Positions 54,715 through 63,435 of a stretch of 64,000 nt of DNA are shown here, piece after piece. The notes beneath the pieces are model-generated. The model did not search any database. It saw nothing but the letters and a program-made list of their open reading frames with translations, and was not told the origin of the DNA. Made by a program: the position numbers and the translations under genes. Numbering within the stretch: position 1 is the stretch's first letter; every line of letters begins with the position of its first letter. This DNA is from Steroidobacter gossypii (GTDB lineage Bacteria; Pseudomonadota; Gammaproteobacteria; Steroidobacterales; Steroidobacteraceae): contig NZ_JAEVLS010000002.1 of the NCBI RefSeq assembly GCF_016801985.1, positions 124,001 to 188,000 of the forward strand, given 5' to 3'.

Positions 54715-55274
54715 GCTCGCAGCATTTCCAGAGTTCCTGCCGCGGCCTGGCGATCACGACAGGTCGCAAGCCACTGTTTGAAGCGTCCCACCGTGAAGAG
54801 ATCCTTCAGGTACATCCCTTCCTGGATCTGCTGCTCGAGCGGAATCAACCGCCGCGCTGCCACCGTCATCATGATCATCAGCGCGACCTCGCGAGGTGCG
54901 AGCTTCTCCAGAGCAAGGTGCAGCGCCGCTTCGTGATCCTCATGGCCGCGCTCTGCAGCCACCCGCGCGTTGACGCAATGCCAGACCATGCGCATGAGGT
55001 GAGAGCCGACGAAAGTTCCCGCCTCCGGATCGTTCGCTTCACAGCGGGGCAGGTCGACCAGTGCGCTGGATGGCAGCGTTCGCTGCACTTTGCACAGTGG
55101 CATGCGAACCAGCCGGAAATACCAAGGCTGCCTGGCCACGGTGATGTGGCTACATTGGAAACACCAGCTGAATAGACACAGCGGCTTGCGGCTGTAGTAG
55201 CGGGCGAAGTCGACCGAGAAGTATCCGTACGGTTCGGTGAACGAGTGCCCGCAGTGAGCGCAGCCGTCACTCAT
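54675..55274 (-). CDS. Zinc-ribbon protein of unknown function (A)
   Basis: The 199-residue protein opens with CAHCGH, and a second pair CFQC follows about 30 residues on (SWCFQCSHITV), giving a CxxC...CxxC zinc ribbon. The C-terminal half is helical (NARVAAERGHEDHEAALHLALEKLAPREVALMIMMTVAARRLIPLEQQ). The spacing and the helical part resemble the protein at 55631-56215, so they are distant homologues. Its start overlaps the stop of the upstream gene by 8 nt. Not a known family. Confidence 0.7.
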   Translation of the reverse strand: MSDGCAHCGHSFTEPYGYFSVDFARYYSRKPLCLFSWCFQCSHITVARQPWYFRLVRMPLCKVQRTLPSSALVDLPRCEANDPEAGTFVGSHLMRMVWHCVNARVAAERGHEDHEAALHLALEKLAPREVALMIMMTVAARRLIPLEQQIQEGMYLKDLFTVGRFKQWLATCRDRQAAAGTLEMLRAYEASGTEDAGAP

Positions 55275-55575
55275 CCGGCCGCACCTCTCTGACGCGGTCT
55301 TTTCCCAGCTTGCGGGACAGCGCGAGCATGGTCTGCTTCACCAGATCGTAGAGCATGCCGCCAGCCATGGCGCCGCTGACGAATGTGACGACCGCGCTGA
55401 GCGCTTCCGGGTCGACGCCGCGTCGTCTCAGCAACGGATTCTCCGGTTCCGGGCTCTGCTCGATCTTGATGCTTTGCAGTTGCTCCGGTGTGAGCGCCGC
55501 TTGCAGCGCGGCTTGAATGTCGGCGCGGGATGCCGAGACCAGTAACTTTGGCGCCGGTGCTGCTTCAGTCTGCAT
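55267..55575 (-). CDS. Small helical protein with one membrane-like segment
   Basis: The 102-residue protein starts at ATG 55575 with GGGAG upstream (the frame is open to 55641). It has an Ala/Glu-rich N-terminal half with LTPEQLQSIKIEQSPEPENPLLRRRGVDPE, then a hydrophobic segment (LSAVVTFVSGAMAGGMLYDLV) and a basic tail. The layout recalls small effector-associated components, but the resemblance is weak. It is coupled to zinc-ribbon gene A and divergent from gene B. Confidence 0.65.
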   Translation of the reverse strand: MQTEAAPAPKLLVSASRADIQAALQAALTPEQLQSIKIEQSPEPENPLLRRRGVDPEALSAVVTFVSGAMAGGMLYDLVKQTMLALSRKLGKDRVREVRPDE

Positions 55576-55630
55576 GTGACTCCCTGCCGCCGCGGTTTCC
55601 GCGAGTAACAAAACTATAAAGGGCTGTGAC

Positions 55631-56215
55631 ATGCTCGGCAACGCGCCGTCGGCCCCCTCGAGGAAACAAAATGTGTACGGGCCCTATGTGACTTGTATTG
55701 CATGTGCGACGTACTTGCAGACCACGCCCGCGTCACCGACCCATGCTCGCGTACTGGATGAGCCGTCGACAACGATGTCCCTCGCGTGGTGCGCCGGATG
55801 TAACAACGTTTCGATTTTTCAACGGCCGCGCTGGCGTCGCTGGTTGGATCGCTGGGCGCCGTTGAATGGCTTCAAGCCGGTGCGCGCACTCAGTCTCGAG
55901 GAGTTCGCCTCCGAGCAGGTGGCGCAGGGGCACGGGTTGAAGATGCATCGAAAGCTGATGGACGAGCTCTCACTCAGTTTCGCGCAACGTGCCCGCGCGG
56001 AAGGCGCTGCAGATGCGGAGACCGGCGCGTGGCGCATCGCGAAACGCGTTCTCGGCCCGACGCACCTGATTTTGTACATCGCCGCGACTCGTCAATATGT
56101 TTCCAGAACGCGAGCGCTGGTGTGGATCGATGAGCTCGATTCACATGCTGCTTTTACCGATCCGCAGCTGAAGCAGATGTTGCGTCAGATGCGCGATGAC
56201 TTGCTGGGAGCATAG
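55631..56215 (+). CDS. Zinc-ribbon protein of unknown function (B)
   Basis: The 194-residue protein has CIAC near residue 22 and CAGC near residue 54 (AWCAGCNNVSIFQRPRW), again a split CxxC pair. The helical C-terminus (MDELSLSFAQRARAEGAADAETGAWRIAKRVLGPTHLILYIAATRQYVS) aligns in pattern with protein A. ATG 55631 is the first possible start; the divergent operon starts 55 nt away. Function unknown. Confidence 0.65.
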   Translation: MLGNAPSAPSRKQNVYGPYVTCIACATYLQTTPASPTHARVLDEPSTTMSLAWCAGCNNVSIFQRPRWRRWLDRWAPLNGFKPVRALSLEEFASEQVAQGHGLKMHRKLMDELSLSFAQRARAEGAADAETGAWRIAKRVLGPTHLILYIAATRQYVSRTRALVWIDELDSHAAFTDPQLKQMLRQMRDDLLGA

Positions 56216-56222
56216 CTGCGCA

Positions 56223-56414
56223 ATGCTACAGCGCCTGTTCAGGGTCTTATCGCCCCGCTCGAATCGGCTGCACGCAGCGATGGATCGTTCGATTCGCGCC
56301 AGCACACCGGACGAGGCCTTCCAGTTCGCGGAGCAGGCGTTGCTGCTTGCACAATCATGGCAGTCATGGCCGCTCGGACTGCCAGATCGAAATGCGAGGC
56401 AAGCACGTGGATGA
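56223..56414 (+). CDS. Small hypothetical protein before TerB-like pseudogene
   Basis: The 63-residue frame MLQRLFRVLSPRSNRLHAAM...RNARQARG starts 7 nt after zinc-ribbon gene B. It is helical and charged, with no family. It overlaps the TerB-like frame, so it may be an N-terminal piece displaced by a frameshift rather than a gene. Confidence 0.4.
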   Translation: MLQRLFRVLSPRSNRLHAAMDRSIRASTPDEAFQFAEQALLLAQSWQSWPLGLPDRNARQARG

Positions 56415-56838
56415 AAGGTCAGTCATCGCTCACAGCATGGTCGCGATGATCATGATGGCAGCGTCCGATGGAGAGTTGACCAGAAACGAGATCGACGAAA
56501 TGGTCTTGCTCCTGAGCATTGCCGCTCGGGAGCAGGCGCCCGAAGCCGTGTTGGAGAGCCTGGAATAGCAACTATGGTTCGTGGTCGGCGCGACGCGTGA
56601 ACGGTGGCCCGAGCTCATGGCTGTCATGCGGGACGTAGCGGCGGAGCGCAAGGAAACAATACTGTTCGCCGCCGCCAAAATGGCGCATGTGGAAGGTCCG
56701 CCGGACCGGGAGCGTATGGCGCTGCTGCGGCAGATGGCGGAATGGCTTGCAGTGCCGAAGTCGGACTACCGCCGGTTCACCGCGAGCTTCGCGGCCCAAT
56801 GGGAGGCGAGCCGATACGTTCCCAAGCCTGGGCAGTAG
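56392..56838 (+). pseudogene. TerB-like gene interrupted by in-frame amber stop
   Basis: The frame MRGKHVDERSVIAHSMVAMIMMAASDGELTRNEIDEMVLLL...VLESLE ends at TAG (56566-56568). It then continues in the same frame without a new start as QLWFVVGATRERWPELMAVMRDVAAERKETILFAAAKMAHVEGPPDRERMALLRQM...KPGQ. Together they give one TerB-like helical domain of ~148 residues with an acidic DGEL metal-binding-like loop. A single base change (for example CAG to TAG) explains the break. The second half is well preserved, so the mutation is recent, a read-through site, or a sequencing error. Confidence 0.7.
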
Positions 56839-57029
56839 TGCACTGGAGCGTCCAAGACCATGACCCGCGGCAAATCCGACTGACATGTGGGCCGGCGTAT
56901 CGATTCGCACGCCGATGTGTCGCAGGCGACCTGAACAACCCCGCGCTCGATCCCTACCTGTCGGACAACATCGATCTGGGCTTCGAGCATTACCGTGGTG
57001 GTAGCGCTGAACGCGGGCTGCAGCCCGTG

Positions 57030-57494
57030 CTAAGCCTTCTTGTTCGCGGACTTCGCTCTCTTCTTGGGTGCAGCTTTGGCCTTGGTGGTCTTGGCCTTGC
57101 TCGATTTAGCCGCGGCGTTCAGCGCGACCGCCTCGCGCACCAGCGCCTTGAAGTCGGAGGCATCGAGCTCTTCGCCTTCGCGAATGTCGATGGCGCGGCG
57201 AACGTTGCCTTCCAGGCTCGAGTTGAACAGCCCGGCGGGATCCTGCAATGACGCGCCTTTGGCGAAGGTCAGCTTGACCACACTTTTATAGGACTCGCCG
57301 GTGCAGATGATGCCGCCGCGCGACCACACCGGCGTGCCCATCCATTTCCATTCCTCGACCACGTCGGGAACGGCTTCCTTGATGAGCTTGCGCATTCTGG
57401 CCAGCGTCTTGCCGCGCCAGTCGCCCAGCTCCGCGATTCTTTTTGAAATGAGTTCCGATGCGGAGGCCGCTGCGCTGGCGTCGGTTTGTTTCAT
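57030..57494 (-). CDS. DUF1801 family protein with Lys-rich tail
   Basis: The 154-residue protein matches DUF1801/YdhG: LGDWRGKTLARMRKLIKEAVPDVVEEWKWMGTPVWSRGGIICTGESYKSVVKLTF. The C-terminal ~30 residues are Lys/Ala repeats (SSKAKTTKAKAAPKKRAKSANKKA) of the kind that bind nucleic acid. ATG 57494 is the better start than 57530. Function unknown. Confidence 0.85.
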   Translation of the reverse strand: MKQTDASAAASASELISKRIAELGDWRGKTLARMRKLIKEAVPDVVEEWKWMGTPVWSRGGIICTGESYKSVVKLTFAKGASLQDPAGLFNSSLEGNVRRAIDIREGEELDASDFKALVREAVALNAAAKSSKAKTTKAKAAPKKRAKSANKKA

Positions 57495-57655
57495 GCCGGC
57501 AATCTTAGTCAAGCGACGCTCGTCACACAATTATCGTTCCCATGACACGGTAGTTAAACATATTCGGCTCACCCTCCGCACGTTGTTGCCGTGTTCGCTG
57601 CGCGAACGCAAGCGGCAGTCTCGCGTTCATCTGTCAAGAAGATAAGGGGTTAGCC

Positions 57656-59092
57656 ATGAGCGATTCTTTGCGTGAATCGGCCGACGAAGCGCGGCCGGTG
57701 ACCAGCCGTCGTGACTTCATCAGGAACGGCGTCGTCGGCGCCGCGTCGATTTCTTTCGCCGCGATGCTGGCGCGTCGCGAAGCCCATGCCGTGGAGCTGC
57801 CGTATTCGGACGATTACGGTCCGGTCGCGCCGGTGCGCGACCTCACCACCGGCCTGCCGTTGATCTCGTTGCCGGCCGGCTTCTCCTATATGACTTACGG
57901 CTGGACGGGTCACGTCATGGCCGATGGCCAGCGCACACCGGCCGTGCATGATGGCATGGACGTCGTTGCGGCGCGCGGCAATGAAATCGCGCTGGTCCGC
58001 AACCATGAACAGGGCACCAGCGGCATCGCCTTCAACGCGCCGGCCGCCTACGATCCGGGCTACGGCTTCGGCGGCACCACCAACGTATTGTTCGACGCGG
58101 TGGCCGGGAAGTTCCTGAGCTCGCATGCATCGCTCACCGGCACCATTCGTAACTGCGCCGGTGGACGCACTCCGTGGGGTTCGTGGTTGACTTGCGAAGA
58201 AGCGGGCAACGTTTCTCCGGCAGGCGTGCGGCACGGCTGGATCTTCGAAGTGCCGGGGTATGGGACGGCGACCGGCCGACCGCTGCGCGCCATGGGCAAG
58301 TCCGACTGGGAAGCGGTTGCGGTGGATCCTGCCACCGGCAACGTGTATCAGACCGAGGACGTGACTCCGGGCGGCTTCTACAAGTTCGTGCCGAAGAAGT
58401 ACGGCAAGCTGGCGGAAGGTGGCGAACTGTTCGCGCTCAAGGTGGTCGGCGCCGACGACTTCAACTTCAGCGGCCTGAATGGCGCGTATGTCGATTTCCC
58501 CGCGGGCACGACCTGGGATGTGGAGTGGGTGCGCGTGACCGACGTGGAAGCGATCAACGGTCGCATCTACAACTCGGCGCCGGGACGCGCGTGTTTCTCT
58601 CGCCCCGAGGGTTGCTTCTACGACAGCGGCAAGATCTATTTCACTTGCACCAATGGCGGCATGGCGCGCCAGGGGCAAGTGTTCGTTTACGACCCGCGTC
58701 GCGAGCAGCTGCAGATGGTGTTCAACTCCATGGGCAGCGGCGTCAGCAACACCGAATGTAACAATCCGGACAACATTGCGGTGAGTCCGCGTGGCGGCAT
58801 CATCCTGTGCGAGGACGGTGGCAACAACATCCAGCGCCTGCGCGGCCTGACTCAGAGCGGCGGAACGTTCGTCTTCGCTGAAAACAATGTGAATCTGAAC
58901 CAGGGTCAGATCGCTCGCGCCGACGCCATCTTCAAAGCCGGCGGCAAGATCCTCAGCACCGTTCGCCCGGGCAACTACTCCGGCAGCGAGTGGTGCGGAG
59001 CCTGCTTCTACGAGAAGTGGATGTTCGTGAACCTGCAGTCGCCAGGCATCACGTTTGCGATCACCGGTCCCTGGGACAACGGCGCGCTGTAA
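57656..59092 (+). CDS. PhoX-like (DUF839) Tat-exported protein
   Basis: The 478-residue protein has a twin-arginine signal (SRRDFIRNGVVGAASISFAAML, residues ~17-38). A six-bladed-propeller PhoX/DUF839 body follows: VRNHEQG, TPWGSWLTCEE, GHG-like HGWIFEV, NPDNIAVSPRGGIILCEDGGNN, EWCGACFYEKWMFVNLQSPG. PhoX enzymes are Ca/Fe phosphatases; the conserved CEE and CEDG acidic sites are present. It is probably a periplasmic phosphatase, folded before export. A strong hairpin follows. Confidence 0.9.
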   Translation: MSDSLRESADEARPVTSRRDFIRNGVVGAASISFAAMLARREAHAVELPYSDDYGPVAPVRDLTTGLPLISLPAGFSYMTYGWTGHVMADGQRTPAVHDGMDVVAARGNEIALVRNHEQGTSGIAFNAPAAYDPGYGFGGTTNVLFDAVAGKFLSSHASLTGTIRNCAGGRTPWGSWLTCEEAGNVSPAGVRHGWIFEVPGYGTATGRPLRAMGKSDWEAVAVDPATGNVYQTEDVTPGGFYKFVPKKYGKLAEGGELFALKVVGADDFNFSGLNGAYVDFPAGTTWDVEWVRVTDVEAINGRIYNSAPGRACFSRPEGCFYDSGKIYFTCTNGGMARQGQVFVYDPRREQLQMVFNSMGSGVSNTECNNPDNIAVSPRGGIILCEDGGNNIQRLRGLTQSGGTFVFAENNVNLNQGQIARADAIFKAGGKILSTVRPGNYSGSEWCGACFYEKWMFVNLQSPGITFAITGPWDNGAL

Positions 59093-59098
59093 AAAGAG

Positions 59099-59122
59099 GC
59101 GGGGGCGCATCTGCGCCCCCGC
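59099..59122 (+). terminator. GC-rich hairpin after PhoX-like gene
   Basis: GCGGGGGCGC-ATCT-GCGCCCCCGC gives a perfect 10-bp stem 6 nt after the TAA. The T-run is minimal (CTTCACC), so termination in the other direction is helped more by the AAAAAG on its left. Confidence 0.7.
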
Positions 59123-59227
59123 TTCACCAGGCGACTCAAGGGATAGCGCGCGTCGATCCATTGGACGAGCGCTCTCAGGCCAGAGCGCTCGCGAGATCCA
59201 AGGTTTCATGGCGCCACGCCCGCGGGG

Positions 59228-59641
59228 CTAGTTCAGCGGTTTGAAGAACTGCTCGCCTTGATTCTTGAGCAGCAGCACCAGGAACTTGGCCGACTCGGTC
59301 TTGCTGGCGTTCCGGCCAACCGTGTGGATGTCGGTCGGCGCTTCGTAGAACGTGTCGCCGGCCTTCAGGGTCACTTCGCGTCCACCTTTGACGCCCATCA
59401 CGATCGAGCCTTCGACCACGTACACGAAGGCGTGCGCATCGTGCTTGTGTACGGGGTCCATCGCGCCCGGAGGGAATTCCACTGTGATCATCAGTGCTTC
59501 CTTGCCCGGATAGTCCGACAGCGCTTTGGTGAACAGCTCGGTCACCTTGGGGTGAGCGGCGTCGACATCGTTCGCCTGCGCGGTCGTCATCAAGGCGCAC
59601 GCGGCCGCGAGCGCCATTCCACATTGCTTGAGTTTGAACAT
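59228..59641 (-). CDS. Exported cupin-domain protein
   Basis: The 137-residue protein has a signal peptide (TTAQA|ND) and a single cupin: PPGAMDPVHKHDAHAFVYVVEGSIVMG with metal ligands H-x-H...E, and AGDTFYEAPTDIHTV with the final His. A periplasmic metal-cupin; the reaction is unknown. It lies 2 nt downstream of the GST gene, so the two are probably co-transcribed. Confidence 0.9.
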   Translation of the reverse strand: MFKLKQCGMALAAACALMTTAQANDVDAAHPKVTELFTKALSDYPGKEALMITVEFPPGAMDPVHKHDAHAFVYVVEGSIVMGVKGGREVTLKAGDTFYEAPTDIHTVGRNASKTESAKFLVLLLKNQGEQFFKPLN

Positions 59642-59643
59642 GA

Positions 59644-60282
59644 TCAGCTCCTCGGTTGGAGATCGTTTGCGAAAGTGCCTTCCTCGGCCAGGACAGCGGC
59701 GCGCACGCCAGGGTCGGCGTACATCCGATCGAGAAAGCGGGTGAGACCTTTGTATGCGTCGAGGCCGATCTTCAGGCGCAGCGCCCAGCGCAGCATGACA
59801 AACAGATAAGGATCGGCAATCGACCGCTCACCGTTGAGCCAGTCCCGATCTTCGAGTCGCGACTCGAGAATGGCGAGGTAGGCGCGCACGCGATCCCGCG
59901 CGGTATCGGCCACGGCCGACGAATGTTTGGTGTCGGGGTGGAAGCGAGCGGGCGAAAAGATGGGCTTGAACGCGGGATGGACATCCGAGTTGAGAAAGCT
60001 CAACCAATCCATGACTTCGGCCCGTTCTCGCACGCTGCCACGACCGAGCAGGCGAGCTCGCGGATACTGTTCGGCGAGGTAGGTCAGGATCGCGGCGTTC
60101 TGGGTCAGATGTAAGTCGCCGTCGATCAGCAACGGCACGGTGCCGGCCGGATTCAGCGCCAGGTACTCCGGCGAGTTGAGATTGGCGTGGCTCATCTCGA
60201 CCGTTTGATATGGGGCGCCGGTCCATTCGAGCACGATGTGGTCGGCCAGCGAGCAGGCGCCTCGAAAGTAGTACAGCTTCAT
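59644..60282 (-). CDS. Beta-class-like glutathione S-transferase
   Basis: The 212-residue protein begins MKLYYFRGACSLADHIVLEW, with the Cys of beta-class GSTs at residue 10. It continues with LNPAGTVPLLIDGDLHLTQNAAILTYLAE and the helical C-terminal domain (DWLNGERSIADPYLFVMLRW). It conjugates glutathione to unknown electrophiles. It heads a probable operon with the cupin gene. Confidence 0.9.
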   Translation of the reverse strand: MKLYYFRGACSLADHIVLEWTGAPYQTVEMSHANLNSPEYLALNPAGTVPLLIDGDLHLTQNAAILTYLAEQYPRARLLGRGSVRERAEVMDWLSFLNSDVHPAFKPIFSPARFHPDTKHSSAVADTARDRVRAYLAILESRLEDRDWLNGERSIADPYLFVMLRWALRLKIGLDAYKGLTRFLDRMYADPGVRAAVLAEEGTFANDLQPRS

Positions 60283-60350
60283 GATGTTTCTCCGGGTCCA
60301 TCGATCGATGCGCCTCTACAAGGCAGGCGCATCGAACCTGGATCCCCGCC

Positions 60351-61154
60351 TCAGTGGCGGGCAGCCGATGCGGCTGCCGCGCTCGTGGCTTTCTGCGCAC
60401 CAGGCTGAGCAGCCGAATAGCTCAGCCAGTCGAAGTAACGCGTCGCGGCAATGCGCGCACCGGCGCTCGCAGTGAGCGACTCTTCCTGCAACAGAGCGCC
60501 GAAGTAGCCGGCGTTCTTGTCCGTGATCACTGCCCGGTTATCACCGGTGGCCTTCAGCGTGCGCCTCACGAGATCGTCGAGATGAAAGCGATCCGGGCCG
60601 GCAACTTCCACCGTGCCATTCAGCGGTGCGCCGAGAGTGATATCGGCGAGTGCGGCGACGACGTCGTCCGACAGAATGGGCTGAATCATCGCGTCCGAGA
60701 CACGCAAGCTCTTGCCGTCGGCCGTGGACTCCGCGATACGGTTGATGAACTCGAAGAACTGCGTGGAATGCAGAATCGTATAGGGGATGGAGGAGGCCTT
60801 GATCAGCTTCTCCTGCGCCAGCTTGGCGCGAAAGTAACCACTGTCCTGCAGGCGATCGGTGCCCACCACCGACAAGGCGACGTGATGTTTGATGCCGAGG
60901 CGCTCCCCGGCGGCGAGCAGATTGCGGGTGGAGGTTTCGAAGAACTTCAGCACTTCCGCAGCTTCGAAGGATGGCGAGTTGGCCACGTCGACCACGACTT
61001 GAGCGCCGGTGAGCGCTTCGGCGAGGCCTTCGCCAGTGATGGTGTTGACTCCCGAGTTTGGCGACGCGGCCAGCACCTCGTGCCCCGCCTGGCGAAGTTT
61101 GTTGACGAGCTTCGAGCCGATGAGGCCCGTGCCGCCGATCACTACGATTTTCAT
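60351..61154 (-). CDS. NmrA/SDR-like NAD(P)-binding protein (copy 1)
   Basis: The 267-residue protein has an atypical SDR Rossmann motif (MKIVVIGGTGLIGSKLV) and the NmrA-like body KHHVALSVVGTDRLQDSGYFRAKLAQEKLI, IPYTILHSTQFFEF. It lacks the Tyr-x-x-x-Lys catalytic pair of classical SDRs, so it may be a redox sensor or NAD(P)H-quinone-type reductase. It is a diverged tandem paralogue of 61464-62258. Confidence 0.9.
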   Translation of the reverse strand: MKIVVIGGTGLIGSKLVNKLRQAGHEVLAASPNSGVNTITGEGLAEALTGAQVVVDVANSPSFEAAEVLKFFETSTRNLLAAGERLGIKHHVALSVVGTDRLQDSGYFRAKLAQEKLIKASSIPYTILHSTQFFEFINRIAESTADGKSLRVSDAMIQPILSDDVVAALADITLGAPLNGTVEVAGPDRFHLDDLVRRTLKATGDNRAVITDKNAGYFGALLQEESLTASAGARIAATRYFDWLSYSAAQPGAQKATSAAAASAARH

Positions 61155-61463
61155 ACTTTGCTCCTACGCTGTTGTCGGGTCGAGTTCACACGAGTGCCGT
61201 GTGATGCCATCCTGCTCGGCGCCGCGTCGGATCTCTTGGCGAAGCCGGCGGTGACTTGGATGCGTGTGGGGCGATGGGTCTGCGATCTGGATCAGTGGAG
61301 CCGGGGAATGCCCGCCGTCGCATCGTCGTGTAACCATTCGCCGCCCCGTGGCGATGGCGCCAGCAGGGTGGAATCGCGCATGAACGGGTGGAAAATGCGC
61401 CTTCACGAACGGCCCCTCGACGACCTGACAGCCCGTCTTCTTCGTTGCTAGGGCGGGCAATGA
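61155..61463. other. Intergenic region between paralogues, 309 bp
   Basis: No protein-like frame or hairpin is evident. It should hold the promoter of the downstream paralogue. Confidence 0.45.
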
Positions 61464-62258
61464 TCAAACACTCATCGCGGACAACTCGCTGCTGCGTGAT
61501 TGGGTTGCCCGAGCCGCGGAGTGTTTCAACCAATCTTCGAACGTTCCCACGCCGATGATGGCTCCTTCATCCGGCGTCAACGTGTCCTCGGCCAGCAGCG
61601 CGCCGAAATATCGGGCATGCGTGTCTGTGACGACTTCACGTCGATCCTGATAAGCGTGCATCACGCGCTGCACGATCTCATCGAGTCGGAAGCACTCCGG
61701 CCCGGCGAACTCGATCATGCGATTGCGTGGCGCTGTCGTTGCCAGATCGGCGAGCGCAGCGGCGACTTCACCAGACGCTAACGGCTGAACCAAAGCAGGC
61801 GAAGCACGCACGGTGCGCTCGTCCGCATCCGATTCGGGAATGCGCGGCATGAACTCGTAGAACTGAGTCGAACGCAGAATGGTGTGAGGAATCGGCGATG
61901 AGCTGACCAGATCTTCCTGGATCATCTTGGCGCGGAAGTAACTGCTCTGGAGCAGACGATCCGTGCCTACGATCGACAGCACCATGTGATGCTTCACGCG
62001 CGCGGCCCGTGCAGCCTCGATCAGGTTGCGGGAGGAGCAGCGAAAAAATTGAGTGACTTCAGGGTCGTGGTACGAAGCCGAGTTGGTGACATCCACCACC
62101 ACCTCGGCGCCGGCGAGCGCTTCAGCGAGACCTTCACGGGTGAGCGTGTCGACGCCGGATCGCCGTGACGCCGGCACCACTTCGTGACCTCGGTGCCGCA
62201 GGTTGCTCACCAGCTTCGCGCCCACCAGGCCACTGCCGCCAACCACCACGATTTTCAT
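61464..62258 (-). CDS. NmrA/SDR-like NAD(P)-binding protein (copy 2)
   Basis: The 264-residue protein mirrors copy 1 across its length: MKIVVVGGSGLVGAKLVSNL, GLAEALAGAEVVVDVTNSASY, VKHHMVLSIVGTDRLLQSSYFRAKMIQEDLV, IPHTILRSTQFYEFMPRI. The two arose by tandem duplication and then diverged, most at the C-terminus. Cytoplasmic NAD(P)-dependent role inferred. Confidence 0.9.
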   Translation of the reverse strand: MKIVVVGGSGLVGAKLVSNLRHRGHEVVPASRRSGVDTLTREGLAEALAGAEVVVDVTNSASYHDPEVTQFFRCSSRNLIEAARAARVKHHMVLSIVGTDRLLQSSYFRAKMIQEDLVSSSPIPHTILRSTQFYEFMPRIPESDADERTVRASPALVQPLASGEVAAALADLATTAPRNRMIEFAGPECFRLDEIVQRVMHAYQDRREVVTDTHARYFGALLAEDTLTPDEGAIIGVGTFEDWLKHSAARATQSRSSELSAMSV

Positions 62259-62378
62259 GATCTGCCGCTCCGATCAGCTTCGTCGGAAGCATGGTCGGCG
62301 ATGAGGGGGGCGTGCGCTTGAAGGGAACTAAGGCGACTTGGATGCGAACGACGTCATGCGCTACACTGCAGTCGCCTT

Positions 62379-62699
62379 ATGCGCCGGCACGTCTTCCATT
62401 GGATGCTGTTCATCGCCTTGATACTGCAAGGCGTCGTCGCCGTGGGGGCGGGCATGCCGGCGGATCATGGACAAGAGCAGCACTGCGCCGGTCATGAGGT
62501 CATGCAAAAGGACTGTGCCTGCTGTCCCGATGGAGCAATGGCCGGCATGAGCTGCACTGCTCAGTGCACCGTGTCGCAAGCTTTCCTGGTCGTCGCCACT
62601 CCGGTTCGTCTCGCGAGCTACAGTACGAACTTTTCCTTCGTCCAGCCGGACTTCGCCGCTCTCAGCTACGCACCGTGGGTCCCCCCGCCGATCGCCTGA
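62379..62699 (+). CDS. Cys/His/Met-rich exported protein (DUF2946-like)
   Basis: The 106-residue protein has a signal peptide (MRRHVFHWMLFIALILQGVVAVGA) and a metal-binding-like centre: GMPADHGQEQHCAGHEVMQKDCACCPDGAMAGMSCTAQC. It is the first gene of a same-strand run with a barrel, an HMA protein and a MerT-like protein, so a copper or mercury role is plausible. Confidence 0.7.
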   Translation: MRRHVFHWMLFIALILQGVVAVGAGMPADHGQEQHCAGHEVMQKDCACCPDGAMAGMSCTAQCTVSQAFLVVATPVRLASYSTNFSFVQPDFAALSYAPWVPPPIA

Positions 62700-62761
62700 T
62701 TCCGAGCTCGTAACCATCGCGGCCCCAGGCCGCAGGCATCGTTACCTCTTGGAGTCATCCC

Positions 62762-63424
62762 ATGAAGCATCTTCCTGGGCGCCTCGCACTGTCGACGGCG
62801 TTCCTGAGTTGCGCCACTTGCGTCAGTGCGGTGGCCAAACCTATCGCCTTCGCCGATGGCACCACCGTGATGTCGGAATACGGCGCCGGCACGATGACCG
62901 AGTTCCAGGCGTTCTACGCGCCGACCTTTCGGTACTCGGTAGGCGGCGGCCATCTTGCGCTGAACAGCGAAGTCGACGACGACACCCGAGATATCACTTA
63001 TTTGCGTTTCAACTACCTGCCCAGGCGCTGGAACTTGGAATCGGCACAGGCCAACGTGTTCGTCTGGGGCGGACTCGGGCGAGCGCACATCGGCGAGACG
63101 GGCGATAACCAGTTCGCCTGGCATGCCGGCGGGCAGCTCGATTACGAAACTCGCCGTGTGTACGCCTCGCTCCGCACGGATTATCACGATGGCAGCGCCT
63201 TTAGTCACAGGATCGACACCTTGCAGTTGGGCGTCGCGCCGTACGCCCACGACTACGAAACGCTCGCGATCTGGTTCGTCGTCCAGGCTCGCGAATACAC
63301 CGGCGATCTGTTCAACGGCACCGAGTGGGCCGCTCTCCTGCGGCTCTTCAAAGGCAACGCATGGTTGGAAGCTGGCGCGACCCGCGAAGGCAAGCTGCAG
63401 GCCATGCTCATGATCAATTTCTAG
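62762..63424 (+). CDS. Small outer-membrane beta-barrel protein
   Basis: The 220-residue protein has a signal peptide (CVSAVA|KP) and a regular pattern of amphipathic strands (FQAFYAPTFRYSVGGGHLALNSEV, DITYLRFNYLPRRWN, HAGGQLDYETRRVYASLRTDYHDG) ending ...KLQAMLMINF. That is typical of an 8-10-strand barrel. TTGGAG precedes the start. It is located between two metal-related genes. Confidence 0.8.
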   Translation: MKHLPGRLALSTAFLSCATCVSAVAKPIAFADGTTVMSEYGAGTMTEFQAFYAPTFRYSVGGGHLALNSEVDDDTRDITYLRFNYLPRRWNLESAQANVFVWGGLGRAHIGETGDNQFAWHAGGQLDYETRRVYASLRTDYHDGSAFSHRIDTLQLGVAPYAHDYETLAIWFVVQAREYTGDLFNGTEWAALLRLFKGNAWLEAGATREGKLQAMLMINF

Positions 63425-63435
63425 GAAACATCGTT

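Noticed and set aside
57650-59209. 519-codon open frame on the minus strand
   Set aside because: It mirrors the PhoX-like gene, which has a clear Tat signal and family motifs; the opposite frame has none.
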